DNA of 64,000 nucleotides from CAVSRC01 sp963830205 (GTDB taxonomy: Bacteria; Pseudomonadota; Alphaproteobacteria; Rhizobiales; Kaistiaceae). The notes below the pieces were generated by a model, which saw nothing but the letters and a program-made list of their open reading frames with translations, did not search any database and had not been told where the DNA came from. Positions 25,537 to 35,057 of this stretch are shown piece after piece. Where the stretch lies: contig CAWHLP010000020.1 in NCBI GenBank assembly GCA_963830205.1, positions 62,001 through 126,000 on the forward strand, read 5' to 3'. The position numbers and the translations under genes are program-made. Position 1 is the stretch's first letter; every line of letters begins with the position of its first letter.

Positions 25537-26463
25537 GTGGCACGCAAAGTCATCATCACCTGCGCCATCACGGGATCGATCCATACGCCGTCGATGTCGC
25601 CTTATCTGCCGGTCACCGCCGAACAGATTGCCGACGCCGCGATCGGCGCGGCCGAGGCGGGGGCGGCGATCGTCCACCTGCACGCGCGCAATCCCGAGAC
25701 CGGCGCGCCCGATCAGTCGCCGGAACGCTTCGCGCCGTTCCTCAAGGTCATCAAGCAGCGCAGCGACGTCGTGGTGAACATCACCACCGGCGGCGCCGCC
25801 ACGATGACGGTGGAGGAGCGGCTGCGGCCGGTCGCCCAGTTCAAGCCTGAGGTCGCCTCGCTCAACATGGGCTCGATGAACTTCGGTCTGTTTCCGATGC
25901 TCGACCGCTACAAGGAGTTCAAGGAGGACTGGGAGCGACCCTACCTCGAGGGTTCCTATGACCGCATCTTCAAGAACACCTTCCAGGACATCGACCACAT
26001 CCTGACCACCTGCGCCGAGAACGGCACGCGCTTCGAGATCGAGTGCTACGACATCGGCCATCTCTACACGCTTGCCTTCTTCGTCGACCGCGGCCTGGTG
26101 AAGCCGCCGTTCTTCGTGCAGAGCGTGTTCGGCATCCTGGGCGGCATCGGTCCCCACCCCGAGGACGTGCTGCACATGAAGCGCACCGCCGACCGCCTGT
26201 TTGGCGACGATTATCGCTGGTCCGTGCTGGCCGCCGGCCGCAACCAGCTGGCGATCGCCTCGATGTCGGCCGCGATGGGCGGCAACATCCGCGTCGGCCT
26301 GGAGGATTCCCTGTGGATCGGGTACCGCAAGCTCGCCACCTCGAATGCTGAGCAGGTGGCCAGGGCCAGGAGCATCGTCGAAGGTCTCGGCCTTGAAATC
26401 GCCACGCCGGCGGACGCGCGCGAGATTCTCCAGCTGAAGGGCGCCGACAAGGTGAACTTCTAG
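25537..26463 (+). CDS. BKACE family beta-keto acid cleavage enzyme
   Basis: 308 residues of the BKACE (DUF849, 3-keto-5-aminohexanoate cleavage) family: Zn-dependent TIM barrels that condense a beta-keto acid with acetyl-CoA, releasing acetoacetate and a new acyl-CoA. The Zn ligands are in VHLHARNPE (His47, His49); ITTGGAATMTVEERL, CYDIGHLY and LAAGRNQLAIASM line the active site. GTG 25537 follows AGGAG by eight bases. Last gene of the GntR-controlled importer operon. Its acetoacetate product fits the CoA-transferase and thiolase of the neighbouring operon. Substrate is unknown; dehydrocarnitine and 3,5-diketohexanoate-like acids are known family examples. Confidence 0.92.
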   Translation: MARKVIITCAITGSIHTPSMSPYLPVTAEQIADAAIGAAEAGAAIVHLHARNPETGAPDQSPERFAPFLKVIKQRSDVVVNITTGGAATMTVEERLRPVAQFKPEVASLNMGSMNFGLFPMLDRYKEFKEDWERPYLEGSYDRIFKNTFQDIDHILTTCAENGTRFEIECYDIGHLYTLAFFVDRGLVKPPFFVQSVFGILGGIGPHPEDVLHMKRTADRLFGDDYRWSVLAAGRNQLAIASMSAAMGGNIRVGLEDSLWIGYRKLATSNAEQVARARSIVEGLGLEIATPADAREILQLKGADKVNF

Positions 26464-26485
26464 CTAGCGCGGGAGGCGGCGGGCG

Positions 26486-28514
26486 CTACGGCAGGAAGGG
26501 ATGCGCCCAGGGTTCCGGCTCAACGTCCTTGAGCAGGCTGCTGGTGTCGCCCTGAACATCCGCGGTGACGGCGGCGAGCGCCTTGCGGACGCGCGCCAGC
26601 GCCGAGCCTTTCAGGTCGAGCCGGTTCGCCCGCAGCCGCTCGCGCAGGAGCGCGCATTGCAGTGCCGCGACGTGCCATTGGCTGCGGTCCTGGCAGGCGG
26701 CGTGATGGCAGAGAGCCAGGACGGAGGTCAGCCACTCGATGCGCTGGCCCAGGCGCTGCAACGCGATCTGGGCGACGGTCAGCTCAAGTTGCAGCGTGAG
26801 GCTTAGCCTGAGATAGGTCCAGCCGATCCGGCGCAGCTCGCGCTCGGCAAACCGGGCATGGGATTGCAGGTCGCGCGGCAGGTCCCGGGTGCGCGCGTGC
26901 AGCGCATGAGGCACGAGCCGACCGGGCAGGCGCCAAAAGTCCCCAAGCGCGCGCAGCACGATCCAGCCGAGCAGGCGCCAGGGCGCAGCGGTCATTGCGA
27001 TCCTGCCGATCAAGGGCAGCGCCAGGCCGGGCCGCTGCAACAGCGTCGCCGGCCCCAGGCGCAAGAGGCGCTCCTCCGCGGGAAGCGGCCGACCGTCGCT
27101 GGTGGCATTGACCGCGCCGAGCTGTTTCAGGATCGGCGCCAGATAGGCGTCGACGAAGCGCTGGGTGACATCGCGGACCATGCCGATGCGGATAAGTTCG
27201 TCCTCGCCTTCGACGACGCCGAAGAGATGCAGGTTTGCCCGCGCCGCATTGACCCGGCTCGCCCGGTCGAAGGCCCGCCCGCCCATGACGTGCTCGCAGG
27301 CGACCATGGACTCCAGCGCCGTCTCCGCCGCGGCGGACTTGGTCAGGTCGCGCAGGCCGCCCAAGTCGACGCCGGCCTCGTTCTGGCTGAGGGCGAGGAA
27401 GGCGAGCGCACGCGCCTGCAACGACCCGCCCAGCATGCGGCCGATGGCGAGTTGCGGCAGCTCATGGCGGATGACCAATCCGCCGACGCCGGGCCGCTGG
27501 CGGGCATAGGCGCTGGCGTCCGAGGCCAGCATGCGCTGATAGCCGGCCGACATGGCGGCCAGCATGCAGCGGCCGAGCCTGAGGCTGTAGAAGAGCACTT
27601 CGACGCCGTCGCCGGGGATGCGGTTTGCCGCGGAAATCGGATAGTTCTCGAAGTGGAGCCGCGAATTGGTGTTGGCGGTGAAGGCGTCGACCCCGGAGGG
27701 GGCGCAGCGGAACGCCCAGCCCTGCGTCGCCGAGCGCCACGTCGCTGTCCGGCAGGCGCGTGATGAAGAGCCCGAGGTCGCGTCCCGTCCGGCCGATCCG
27801 GGCGACGATCGCCACCAGGCCGCCATGGCGGGCATTGGTGATCCACAGCTTGTTGCGCACGCCGTCGGCGAACAGGCGGTAGGTGCCGTCCGCGTCGGTC
27901 TCGACATAGGCCGCGATCTTCTTGGCGTTGACGCCGGTGCCGACCTCGGTCAGGGCGAACCCCATGAGCGTGCCCTCGGCGACCAGCGGCAGAAAGGTCC
28001 GCTTCTGGCTGTCGCTGCCGTAACCGATCAGAGAGCCGGCGCCGATGGTGAGCTGGCCCGAAAGCTCGACCGCCAGCGCACCAAGTCCGTTGGCGGCGAG
28101 CGCCTCCTCGATGGCGGCCAGTTGCAGATAGCTGTCCCCCTTGCCGCCATGGGCCGTGGGTATGGTCAGGCCATAGCCGCCTTCCCTGGCTACGGCTTCG
28201 CGCAGCTCCTCAGACAGCTTGCCGTCGGCCGCAAAGGCAACGCCCTCCCCCAGCTTGGCGAGAGCCGCTGCAAGGACCGGGTGGGTCCGGCCTTCCAGTT
28301 CCGCCGCGATGCGCCCCCCGGCGCGCAACTCATCGATGTCGGGGAGCGGACCATAGATCAGGCGCTCGACCAGGCCGCTGCGGACCGCCGCCAGCCTGGC
28401 ATCCGCCGCGCCGGCCGCTGCGTCGAGACCGCCGATATCCTCTGCCGCCTCGCGGTCGCCCGCGGCGGCGAGCGCTTCAGCCGCCGATGAGCGTTTGCCT
28501 TCGATCCCTGTCAT
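26486..28514 (-). pseudogene. Acyl-CoA dehydrogenase, FadE-like (frameshifted by one base)
   Basis: An approximately 675-residue acyl-CoA dehydrogenase split into two overlapping frames. The N-terminal frame (from ATG 28514) has EGGYGLTIPTAHGGKGDSYL and ALTEVGTGVNAKKI; the C-terminal frame carries GVDAFTANTNSRLHFENY, GRMLGGSLQARALAF and CEHVMGGRAF. Removing one G from the GGGGG run at 27698-27702 joins them as PLRPSGVDAFTANTN. It flavin-dependently introduces a 2,3-double bond into acyl-CoA; beside a hydroxycinnamoyl-type ligase it could dehydrogenate arylpropanoyl-CoA. The long C-terminal domain is FadE-like. Divergent from the SDR at 28631. Probably intact in the organism if the extra base is an error. 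Confidence 0.85.
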
Positions 28515-28630
28515 TGCCTTCCGCCATCAGAGTTCGCGTCGATCCCGGTCAAAGGCCTTGTCCCCCCTGTCGCGGCTCGGGCAGATTGCGCCAAGCTTGG
28601 TCCCGTCGTGGTCGAGAGGGAGGTGAGAGC

Positions 28631-29392
28631 GTGCAGATTCGTGGATCCGCGGCATTGGTCACCGGCGGCGCATCGGGGCTTGGCGCCGCGACGGCGCGGA
28701 TGCTGGCCGGCGAGGGCGCGCGCGTTGCCGTGCTCGACCGCAACGCCGACAGCGGCGCGCGCTGCGCCGCCGACATCGGCGGCGTCTTCTGCCCCTGCGA
28801 CGTCAGCGAGGGACAAAGCGTCGCGGCGGCGATCGCCAAGGCAGCGGCGGCGCATGGCCCGGCGCGCATCCTGGTCAACTGCGCCGGCATCGGCGGCGCG
28901 GCGCGCATCGTCGGGCGCGACGGTCCGATGGCGCTCGATGCCTTCGAGCGCGTCGTGCGGGTCAACCTGATCGGCACCTTCAACGTCATGCGCCTTGCCG
29001 CCGCCGCCATGAGCACGTTGCCGGCGAGCGAGACCAGCGAACGCGGCGTCATCGTCTCGGCCGCCTCGATTGCCGCCTATGACGGCCAGATCGGCCAGGC
29101 GGCCTATGCCGCGTCGAAGGGCGGGATCGTTGCGCTGACGCTTCCTGCCGCGCGCGAGTTCGCCCGCTTCGGCGTCCGCGTGCTGGCGATCGCCCCCGGC
29201 CTCTTCCGCACGCCGCTGCTGGAGGAACTGCCGGCGGAGGCGCAAGCCGCGCTCGCCGCGTCGATCCCCTACCCGGCGCGCCTCGGCGAGCCGGAGGAAT
29301 TCGCCGCCTTGGTCGCGGCGATGATCACCAACCCCTATCTCAACGGCGAGGTCGTGCGCCTCGACGGCGCGCTGCGCATGGCGCCGAAATAG
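28631..29392 (+). CDS. SDR-family 3-hydroxyacyl-CoA dehydrogenase (HSD10-like)
   Basis: 253 residues. TGGASGLGAATARML, VLDRNADSG (Asp for NAD), VNCAGIGGA, SAASIAAYDGQIGQAAYAASK with catalytic Ser, Tyr and Lys, and APGLFRTPLLEELP resemble type II 3-hydroxyacyl-CoA dehydrogenase. GTG 28631 follows GGGAGGTGAG, a strong ribosome site, and aligns with the family. In context it would oxidise 3-hydroxy-3-arylpropanoyl-CoA to the beta-ketoacyl-CoA, the CouN-like step of beta-oxidative hydroxycinnamate degradation. Convergent with the CoA ligase gene. Confidence 0.88.
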   Translation: MQIRGSAALVTGGASGLGAATARMLAGEGARVAVLDRNADSGARCAADIGGVFCPCDVSEGQSVAAAIAKAAAAHGPARILVNCAGIGGAARIVGRDGPMALDAFERVVRVNLIGTFNVMRLAAAAMSTLPASETSERGVIVSAASIAAYDGQIGQAAYAASKGGIVALTLPAAREFARFGVRVLAIAPGLFRTPLLEELPAEAQAALAASIPYPARLGEPEEFAALVAAMITNPYLNGEVVRLDGALRMAPK

Positions 29393-29419
29393 AGCGAGCA
29401 ACGCTTCATCCGGGCTGCG

Positions 29420-29454
29420 CACCATTCACCACTCACCACTCACCATTCACCGCT
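29420..29454. repeat. Heptanucleotide tandem repeat
   Basis: Five consecutive 7-bp units, CACCATT, CACCACT, CACCACT, CACCATT, CACCGCT, in the 70-bp gap between two convergent genes. Consensus CACC(A/G)(C/T)T. It is located where no coding constraint is expected and could be a slippage-prone spacer. Confidence 0.75.
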
Positions 29455-29462
29455 CGCTTCCC

Positions 29463-31344
29463 TCAGCCGCCCGGCCTGAAGGCGATGACCCGCGGCGAGC
29501 CGGCATAGATCTCCTCGACCACGTCGGGATGGTTGGCGATGACGGCGCGCTGGTTGAGCGAGCCCTTGTCGGTGACCTCGCCTCTGTCGATGGAGAGCGC
29601 CCCGCCGAAGAGAATGATCCGCCGGACGAGCGTCGAGGAGCCGGTGCTGGTGCGCGCCAGCGCCGCCAGGCGGACGCCGAAATCGGCGCGCACCCGGTCG
29701 TCCTCGATGATCGCCGCCACCGGCGTGTCCTCCGCCGCATTGCCCATGAGCACGCGGCAGGCGGCGAGGTCCGGGATGACGATGGCGCCGACGAATTCGC
29801 GGTCGAGCCCGGTGATCACCGCGTCGCGCGCCAGCCCGCCGAGCGCGTCGATGAGTTGGATGCGCAGCGCCCCGGCATTCACCCAGGTCCCGGTGTTGAG
29901 CTTGAAGTTCTCGGCGATGCGCCCGTCGAAATAGAAACCCTTGGCGGCGTCGTCCGGATCGACGAAGCGGAAGGCGTCGCCGAGACGGTAGAAGCCTTCC
30001 TCGTCGAAGGCCTCCGCCGTGCGCTCCGGGTCGCGCCAGTAGCCGGGGGTGATGTTGGGGCCCTTGAGACGCGCTTCCAGCTTGCCGTCGACCGGCACCA
30101 GCTTCAGTTCCAGCCCCAGCGCCGGCAGGCCGATATTGCCGGCGATGCGCTGATCGACCGTGCACATCATCGAGAAGGGCGCGGTCTCGGTCGAGCCGAG
30201 GCCGGTGACCAGCAGCACGCGCTCGCCGGTCGCCTGCACCGCCAGGCGCTCGAGCGCATCCCAGGTGTGCTGGCCGAGGCCGGCGCCGGCATACATCATC
30301 ATGTTGAGGCGGCTGAAGAAGCGCTGGCGCAGCTCCGCGTCCTCTTCCAGGTACGGGATCAGCTCCTCGAAACCCTTGGGCACGTTGAAATACCAGGTCG
30401 GCGCCACCTCCCTCAGATTGCGCACGGTCCTGCCGATCGCCGCCGGGGTCGGGCGGCCGTCGTCGATATAGAGGGTGCCGCCGTTATAGAGCACCATGTT
30501 GAAGACCTTGTTGCCCCCGGCGGTGTGGTTCCACGGCGCCCAGTCGAGGACGATCGGCGGTTCGTCGCGCATGTAGACGAAGCAGTCGCGCACCATCTCC
30601 TGATTGGCGGTCATCATGCGCTGGGTGTTGATGACCGCCTTGGGCGAGCCGGTCGAGCCCGAGGTGAACAGGAGCTTGGCGATGGTGTCCGGCCCGACCG
30701 TGTCGTGCGCCGCGTCGGCGGCGCCGGTGGGCGCATGCGCCTCCAGATCGGCGAAGGGAACGTTGGGATGCCGCGGCAGCGGGTTCTGCACGGTGACGAC
30801 CGGCGTCGCCGCCGGCACCACCGCCTGGATGGCCGCGCCGAAGGGCTTGCCGTCGGCGGCGAAGACCAGGCCCGGCTCAAGCTTGTCGACGATGCCGCCG
30901 AGCTTGGAGAAATCGGTGGAGACCAGCGAATAGGCCGGCGACACCGCGGCATAGGGCACGCCGACATATTGCGCGGCGAGCCCGAGGAGCGCGTGCTCGA
31001 TGTCGTTGCCCGAGAGGATCAGCAGCGGATGGTCGAGCGACAGGCCGAAGCCGATCAGCGCCTCGCCGATGCGCCGCACCCGGTCGAGCGCCTGGGCATA
31101 GGTGACGGTGCGCCAGTCGTCGCCGCCATTGCGGTCGGCGAGGAAGAGCGTATCGGGCGTCGTCCGGGCGTAATGCACCAGCCGGTCGGTCAAGCGCGGC
31201 GGAAAGGCCGGCAGCGTCGCCGGCCTGGCGCACGAGGATCGTCCCGTCCGGCCGCCGGTCGACAAGAATCTCGGGTTCCCAGAAACGAACCTTGCGCAGC
31301 GGCGCCGCCTCGATGGCAGCGACGCTGGTGACCGGAGCAGTCAA
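29463..31344 (-). pseudogene. Feruloyl-CoA synthetase-like acyl-CoA ligase (frameshifted by one base)
   Basis: ANL-superfamily ligase of about 626 residues that would activate a hydroxycinnamate with ATP and CoA. The main frame has KLLFTSGSTGSPKAVINT (P-loop), YAGAGLGQHTWDAL, GLGSTETAPF and GRIAENFKLNTGTWVNAG, the feruloyl-CoA synthase pattern. The N-terminus (RKVRFWEPEILVDRRPDGT) is in another frame from a TTG start at 31344 with GGGGAGG 7 bp upstream. One extra base between about 31204 and 31230 separates the two; removal gives a continuous protein entering PPRLTDRLVHYA. Divergent from the crotonase and MarR genes. Probably a sequencing insertion. Confidence 0.85.
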
Positions 31345-31438
31345 GGCGTGTCCTCCCCACGCGGCCGACGACGCCGGCAAAAATCACCCCGCCGACCTCC
31401 CTCCGGCCGGCCGGGCAGCGCCGTTCGACCGAATGATC

Positions 31439-31473
31439 TTGACACAAGAGCGCGTATTTCGTCCACTAGGAAA
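31439..31473 (+). promoter_or_regulatory. Candidate promoter and MarR operator
   Basis: In the divergent gap between the CoA ligase and crotonase genes, TTGACA (31439-31444) is followed after 17 bp by a weak TCCACT. An imperfect inverted repeat TTTCGTCCACTAGGAAA (31457-31473) overlaps the presumed -10. A repressor site for the MarR protein at 32364 is inferred from position. Confidence 0.4.
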
Positions 31474-31573
31474 CTAATTTTGGCCGGCGCACCTTTGCCC
31501 GACTGCCGGCCCGAGCACCGCCAGACCCCGGGAAAGGGGCGAGCAGCGGTCATGGGAGGGAAGGCCGGGCCCG

Positions 31574-32356
31574 ATGTCGAAGCCGCTGGTGACCTATGCC
31601 CTGGAGGGCGAGATCGCGCTCATCGCCCTCAACCGGCCGGAGAAGCGCAACGCCATCTCGGATGCCATGGTCGAGGCGCTGGCGGTTGCCGTCGAGCGCG
31701 CCGCGCAAGAGGCCAAGGCCGGCGTCATCTACGGCATGGGCGCGCATTTCTGCGCCGGGCTCGATCTCGCCGAGCATGTCACCAAGACCCCGATCGAGGG
31801 CATCCACGGTTCGCGCCGCTGGCATGCCGTCTTCGACCGCATCCAGCGCGGCGCCATTCCCTTCGTCGCGGCGCTCAGCGGCGCGGTGGTCGGCGGCGGC
31901 CTGGAACTTGCCGCCTCGGCCCACATCCGCGTCGCCGATGCGACCGCCTTCTTCGCCCTGCCGGAGGGCCAGCGCGGCATCTTCGTCGGCGGCAGCGGCT
32001 CGGTGAAGGTGGCGCGCCTGATGACGGTGGCGCGCATGACCGACCTGATGCTGACCGGGCGGGTGCTCGACGCGGAAGAAGGCGAACGCTGCAACCTGGC
32101 GCAATACGTGGTGGCGGCCGGCGGCGCCGTTGCCAAGGCGAAGGAGCTGGCTGAGATCGCCGCCGGCAACGCGTCGCTTTCCAACTACGCGATCATCAAC
32201 GCGCTGCCGCGCATCCAGGACATGGCGCAGGACGACGGCCTCTTCGTCGAATCGCTGGTCGCCGCCTTCACCCAGACCAGCCCCGAGGCGAGCCAGCGCC
32301 TCAAGGCGTTCCTCGACAAGCGCGCGGCCAAGGTCGCCGCGCCGAAGCAGCGGTAA
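31574..32356 (+). CDS. Enoyl-CoA hydratase/isomerase (crotonase) family
   Basis: 260 residues. LIALNRPEKRNAISDAM, GAHFCAGLDLAEH (first oxyanion-hole loop) and FVAALSGAVVGGGLELAASA (second loop) define the crotonase fold; the usual catalytic Glu pair is partly replaced, so hydration versus retro-aldol chemistry cannot be decided. In this locus it probably hydrates the aryl-propenoyl-CoA made by the ligase at 29463. The adjacent SDR and CouO-like amidohydrolase favour the beta-oxidative route over the hydratase-lyase route giving an aldehyde. Starts the operon crotonase-MarR-amidohydrolase-importer. Confidence 0.87.
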   Translation: MSKPLVTYALEGEIALIALNRPEKRNAISDAMVEALAVAVERAAQEAKAGVIYGMGAHFCAGLDLAEHVTKTPIEGIHGSRRWHAVFDRIQRGAIPFVAALSGAVVGGGLELAASAHIRVADATAFFALPEGQRGIFVGGSGSVKVARLMTVARMTDLMLTGRVLDAEEGERCNLAQYVVAAGGAVAKAKELAEIAAGNASLSNYAIINALPRIQDMAQDDGLFVESLVAAFTQTSPEASQRLKAFLDKRAAKVAAPKQR

Positions 32357-32363
32357 GCCGCCG

Positions 32364-32849
32364 GTGACCCGCCACGAGACCATCGCGGTTCCGCCCCCGG
32401 CCACGGCCGGCGAGGTCGCCTTCGGTCCGCTCACCGACCTTGCCGGCTTCATGCTGCGCCTGGCGCAGCTACGGCTGTTCGAATCCTTCTTCCACGACTT
32501 CGCGGCCCGCGGCATCACCCCCGGCCAGATCGGCATCCTGGTCGCCATCAGCCGCAATCCCGGCGTACGCCAGGGCGTGCTCGCCGACGCGCTGCACATC
32601 AAGTGGTCGAACATGGCCAAGATCGTCCGCCTGTTCGAGGACCAGGGCCTGATCGAGCGGCGGGTGCAGGAACGCGACCGGCGCGCCGTCGAATTGCGCC
32701 TGACCGAGGCGGGCCGCATCGCGGTCGAGGAGACCGTCCCTCAATTGGCGGTGAGCGACAAGGCGGCGACCACCGCCCTCACCGCGCGCGAGCGCGATAC
32801 CCTGCTTCGCCTTCTCGCCAAGCTGGCGCAGCGTGAGAGGTCGCCATGA
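32364..32849 (+). CDS. MarR-family transcriptional regulator
   Basis: 161 residues with a winged helix: GITPGQIGILVAISRNPGVR, QGVLADALHIKWSNMAKIVR (recognition helix region) and the wing VQERDRRAVELRLTEAG. The GTG at 32364, seven bases after the crotonase stop, is chosen; the frame is open upstream only within that gene. MarR proteins of hydroxycinnamate loci (CouR type) are relieved by the aroyl-CoA ester. Four-base overlap with the amidohydrolase gene. Likely represses this operon and the divergent ligase. Confidence 0.9.
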   Translation: MTRHETIAVPPPATAGEVAFGPLTDLAGFMLRLAQLRLFESFFHDFAARGITPGQIGILVAISRNPGVRQGVLADALHIKWSNMAKIVRLFEDQGLIERRVQERDRRAVELRLTEAGRIAVEETVPQLAVSDKAATTALTARERDTLLRLLAKLAQRERSP

Positions 32850-33718
32850 CGATCAATCTCGACGAGATCGTCGCCATCGACATCCACACCCACGCCGAGG
32901 AGCCCTGCGGCACCCACGCCGACGACGGCTATGACGACTTCCAGGCGGCGATGACCGCCTATTTCAAGTCGCCCCATCCGCATCCGCCGACGGTGCCGGA
33001 GACCGCCGCCTATTACCGCGAGCGCAAGATCGCCTGCGTCATCTTCCCGGTCGATGCCGAGCGCGAGACCGGCTTCCGCCGCTATGCCAACGAGGAGATG
33101 GCGGAACTCGCCGCCCAGTTCTCCGACATCATGATCCCGTTCGCCTCGATCGACCCGGCCAAGGGCAAGGCCGGCGCCCGCGAGGCGCGGCGGCTGGTCG
33201 AAAGCTTCGGCATCCGCGGCTTCAAGTTCCACCCCACCATGCAGGGCTTCTACCCGAACGAGCGCAGCGCCTATCCGCTCTACGAGGCGATCGCGGAAGC
33301 CCGAGTCCCCGCCCTCTTCCACACCGGCCAGACCGGCGTCGGTTCCGGCATGCCGGGCGGCATGGGCATGCGGCTCAAATATTCCAACCCGATGTACCTG
33401 GACGATGTCGCCGTCGACTTTCCGGACATGCCGATTGTCCTGGCGCACCCCTCCTTTCCCTGGCAGGAGGAGGCGCTCGCCGTCGCCCAGCACAAGCCCA
33501 ACGTCTATATCGACCTGTCGGGCTGGTCGCCGAAGTACTTTCCGCCGATCCTGGTGAAATACGCCAACTCCATTCTCAAGCATAAGGTGCTGTTTGGATC
33601 CGACTGGCCGGCGATCGCGCCCGACCGCTGGCTCAAGGATTTTGCCGAGCTCGACATCAAGCCCGAGATCCGGCCGCTCATTCTGAAGGACAATGCCAGA
33701 AGCCTGCTGAGGCTTTGA
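32846..33718 (+). CDS. Amidohydrolase-2 family protein (CouO-like beta-ketoacyl-CoA hydrolase)
   Basis: 290-residue metal-dependent TIM-barrel hydrolase. Metal ligands: AIDIHTHAEEP (HxH), GFKFHPTMQGF, VLAHPSFPWQEE and LFGSDWPAIAP. The family includes CouO, which hydrolyses 4-hydroxyphenyl-beta-ketoacyl-CoA to a benzoate and acetyl-CoA in Rhodococcus. With a CoA ligase, crotonase, NAD-SDR and MarR around it, the same function is the best fit here. An alternative is a decarboxylase of the ACMSD-like group. Coupled to marR by ATGA overlap. Confidence 0.85.
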   Translation: MTINLDEIVAIDIHTHAEEPCGTHADDGYDDFQAAMTAYFKSPHPHPPTVPETAAYYRERKIACVIFPVDAERETGFRRYANEEMAELAAQFSDIMIPFASIDPAKGKAGAREARRLVESFGIRGFKFHPTMQGFYPNERSAYPLYEAIAEARVPALFHTGQTGVGSGMPGGMGMRLKYSNPMYLDDVAVDFPDMPIVLAHPSFPWQEEALAVAQHKPNVYIDLSGWSPKYFPPILVKYANSILKHKVLFGSDWPAIAPDRWLKDFAELDIKPEIRPLILKDNARSLLRL

Positions 33719-33734
33719 AAGGGAGGGAAATGAC

Positions 33735-34991
33735 ATGAGCCGCAAGTCGCAGTCCTGGACCGTCACTGCCGGTCCGCGCATGACCCGCCGCACCTTTGCG
33801 GCGGGCGTTGGTGCCCTCGGCCTGATGGCCGGAACGGCGCCGTTCTCGATCGCCCGCGCTGCCGGCGGGCCGCTCAAGGTCGGCGTCATCCTGCCGCGCT
33901 CGGGCTATCTCGCCGGCATCGGCCAGGATTGCCAGCGCGGCGTCGATGTCGCCGGGCCGATCCTCAAGGATCTCGGCTATCCCGATCTCGAGATCATCAA
34001 CGGCGACACCGAATCGAGCGTCGATACCGCTCGCTCGCGCGCCGAGCAGATGATCGGCGAGGGTGCCCAGCTTCTCGTCGGCGCCTTCGATTCCGGCGAG
34101 AGCGCCGCCATCGCCCAGGTCGCCGAGCAGAAGGGCATCCCCTTCGTCATCAACATCGCGGCGGCGCCGGACATCACCGAGCAGGGCTACAAGTTCGTCT
34201 TCCGCAACTTCCCGATCGCACCGCGCATCCTCGGCGACGCCTTCGCCAACATGCTGGAGGTGTTCTCGATCACCAACTCGGCGCCGAAGTCGGCCGTGTT
34301 CGTGCACGCCAACGACACCTTCGGCACCGCCATGGCCAAGGGCTTCGGCGCCGTCGCGCCGAAATTCCCGCTGCCCTTCAAGGTCCTCGACGAGATCGCC
34401 TACGACCCGACCACCAAGGACCTTTCGGTCGAAGTGGCCAAGGCCAAGGCGACCAATGCCGAGCTCCTGATCGTCGTCAGCCGCCTCAACGACGCCATCC
34501 TGATGACCCGCGAACTGGTCAAGCAGCGCTGGACGCCGACGGCGATCCTGTCCATGGGCCCGGGCTGGTACGAGGACCAGTACATGGAGACGCTCGGCAA
34601 GCTGTCCGACGGCCCGATGAGCTTCGCGCCGTGGTACGACCCCAACAAGAAGCTGACCCCGGTGCTGCAGGCGGCGCTCGCCAAGGCCTATCCGAAGGTC
34701 AACATGAACACCAACCACGTGTTCACCTTCGAGGCCCTGCTCACGGCCGCCGACGCCTACAAGCGCGCCGGCTCCACCGACCCGACGGCACTGGCGGACG
34801 CGCTGCGCGCCACCAACATCACGGATAACGTCGCCATCGGCGGCGGCATCCAGTTCAACGCCAAGGGCCACAACGACAAGGTCGGCGACGGCGCCATCCA
34901 GAACCGTGGCGGCAAGCACGTCACCATCGCGCCGAAGGCCTCGGCCAATGCCGCACCGGAATGGCCGCTGACGCCGTATAACAAGCGCTAG
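33735..34991 (+). CDS. Branched-chain-type ABC substrate-binding protein (Tat signal)
   Basis: 418 residues. The N-terminus has a twin-arginine motif (MTRRTFAAGVGALGLMAG) preceding an ARAAG cleavage region, so export is probably by Tat. The mature LivK-type fold has VGVILPRSGYLAGIGQDCQR, NGDTESSVDTARSRAEQMI and GPGWYEDQYMETLG. It follows the CouO-like gene by 16 bp with GGGAGGG as ribosome site. Similar binding proteins next to coumarate genes (CouP) bind p-coumarate and related aryl acids; the same role is inferred here. Confidence 0.88.
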   Translation: MSRKSQSWTVTAGPRMTRRTFAAGVGALGLMAGTAPFSIARAAGGPLKVGVILPRSGYLAGIGQDCQRGVDVAGPILKDLGYPDLEIINGDTESSVDTARSRAEQMIGEGAQLLVGAFDSGESAAIAQVAEQKGIPFVINIAAAPDITEQGYKFVFRNFPIAPRILGDAFANMLEVFSITNSAPKSAVFVHANDTFGTAMAKGFGAVAPKFPLPFKVLDEIAYDPTTKDLSVEVAKAKATNAELLIVVSRLNDAILMTRELVKQRWTPTAILSMGPGWYEDQYMETLGKLSDGPMSFAPWYDPNKKLTPVLQAALAKAYPKVNMNTNHVFTFEALLTAADAYKRAGSTDPTALADALRATNITDNVAIGGGIQFNAKGHNDKVGDGAIQNRGGKHVTIAPKASANAAPEWPLTPYNKR

Positions 34992-35057
34992 GACACACGC
35001 AAGACGTACTGGGCTCTGGCCGCCATCCGGCGGCCGGAGCGCTTTTCGGGGGATGGG

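Noticed and set aside
26486..28514. Two separate acyl-CoA dehydrogenase genes
   Set aside because: The two frames cover complementary halves of one protein and join cleanly by removal of one base in a G run.
29420..29454. CRISPR-like array
   Set aside because: Units are 7 bp with no spacers and there are no cas genes.
29529..31331. 600-codon plus-strand frame across the CoA ligase
   Set aside because: Mirror of the ligase gene, whose motifs are clear on the minus strand; translation is Arg/Gly/Asp-rich without recognisable motifs.
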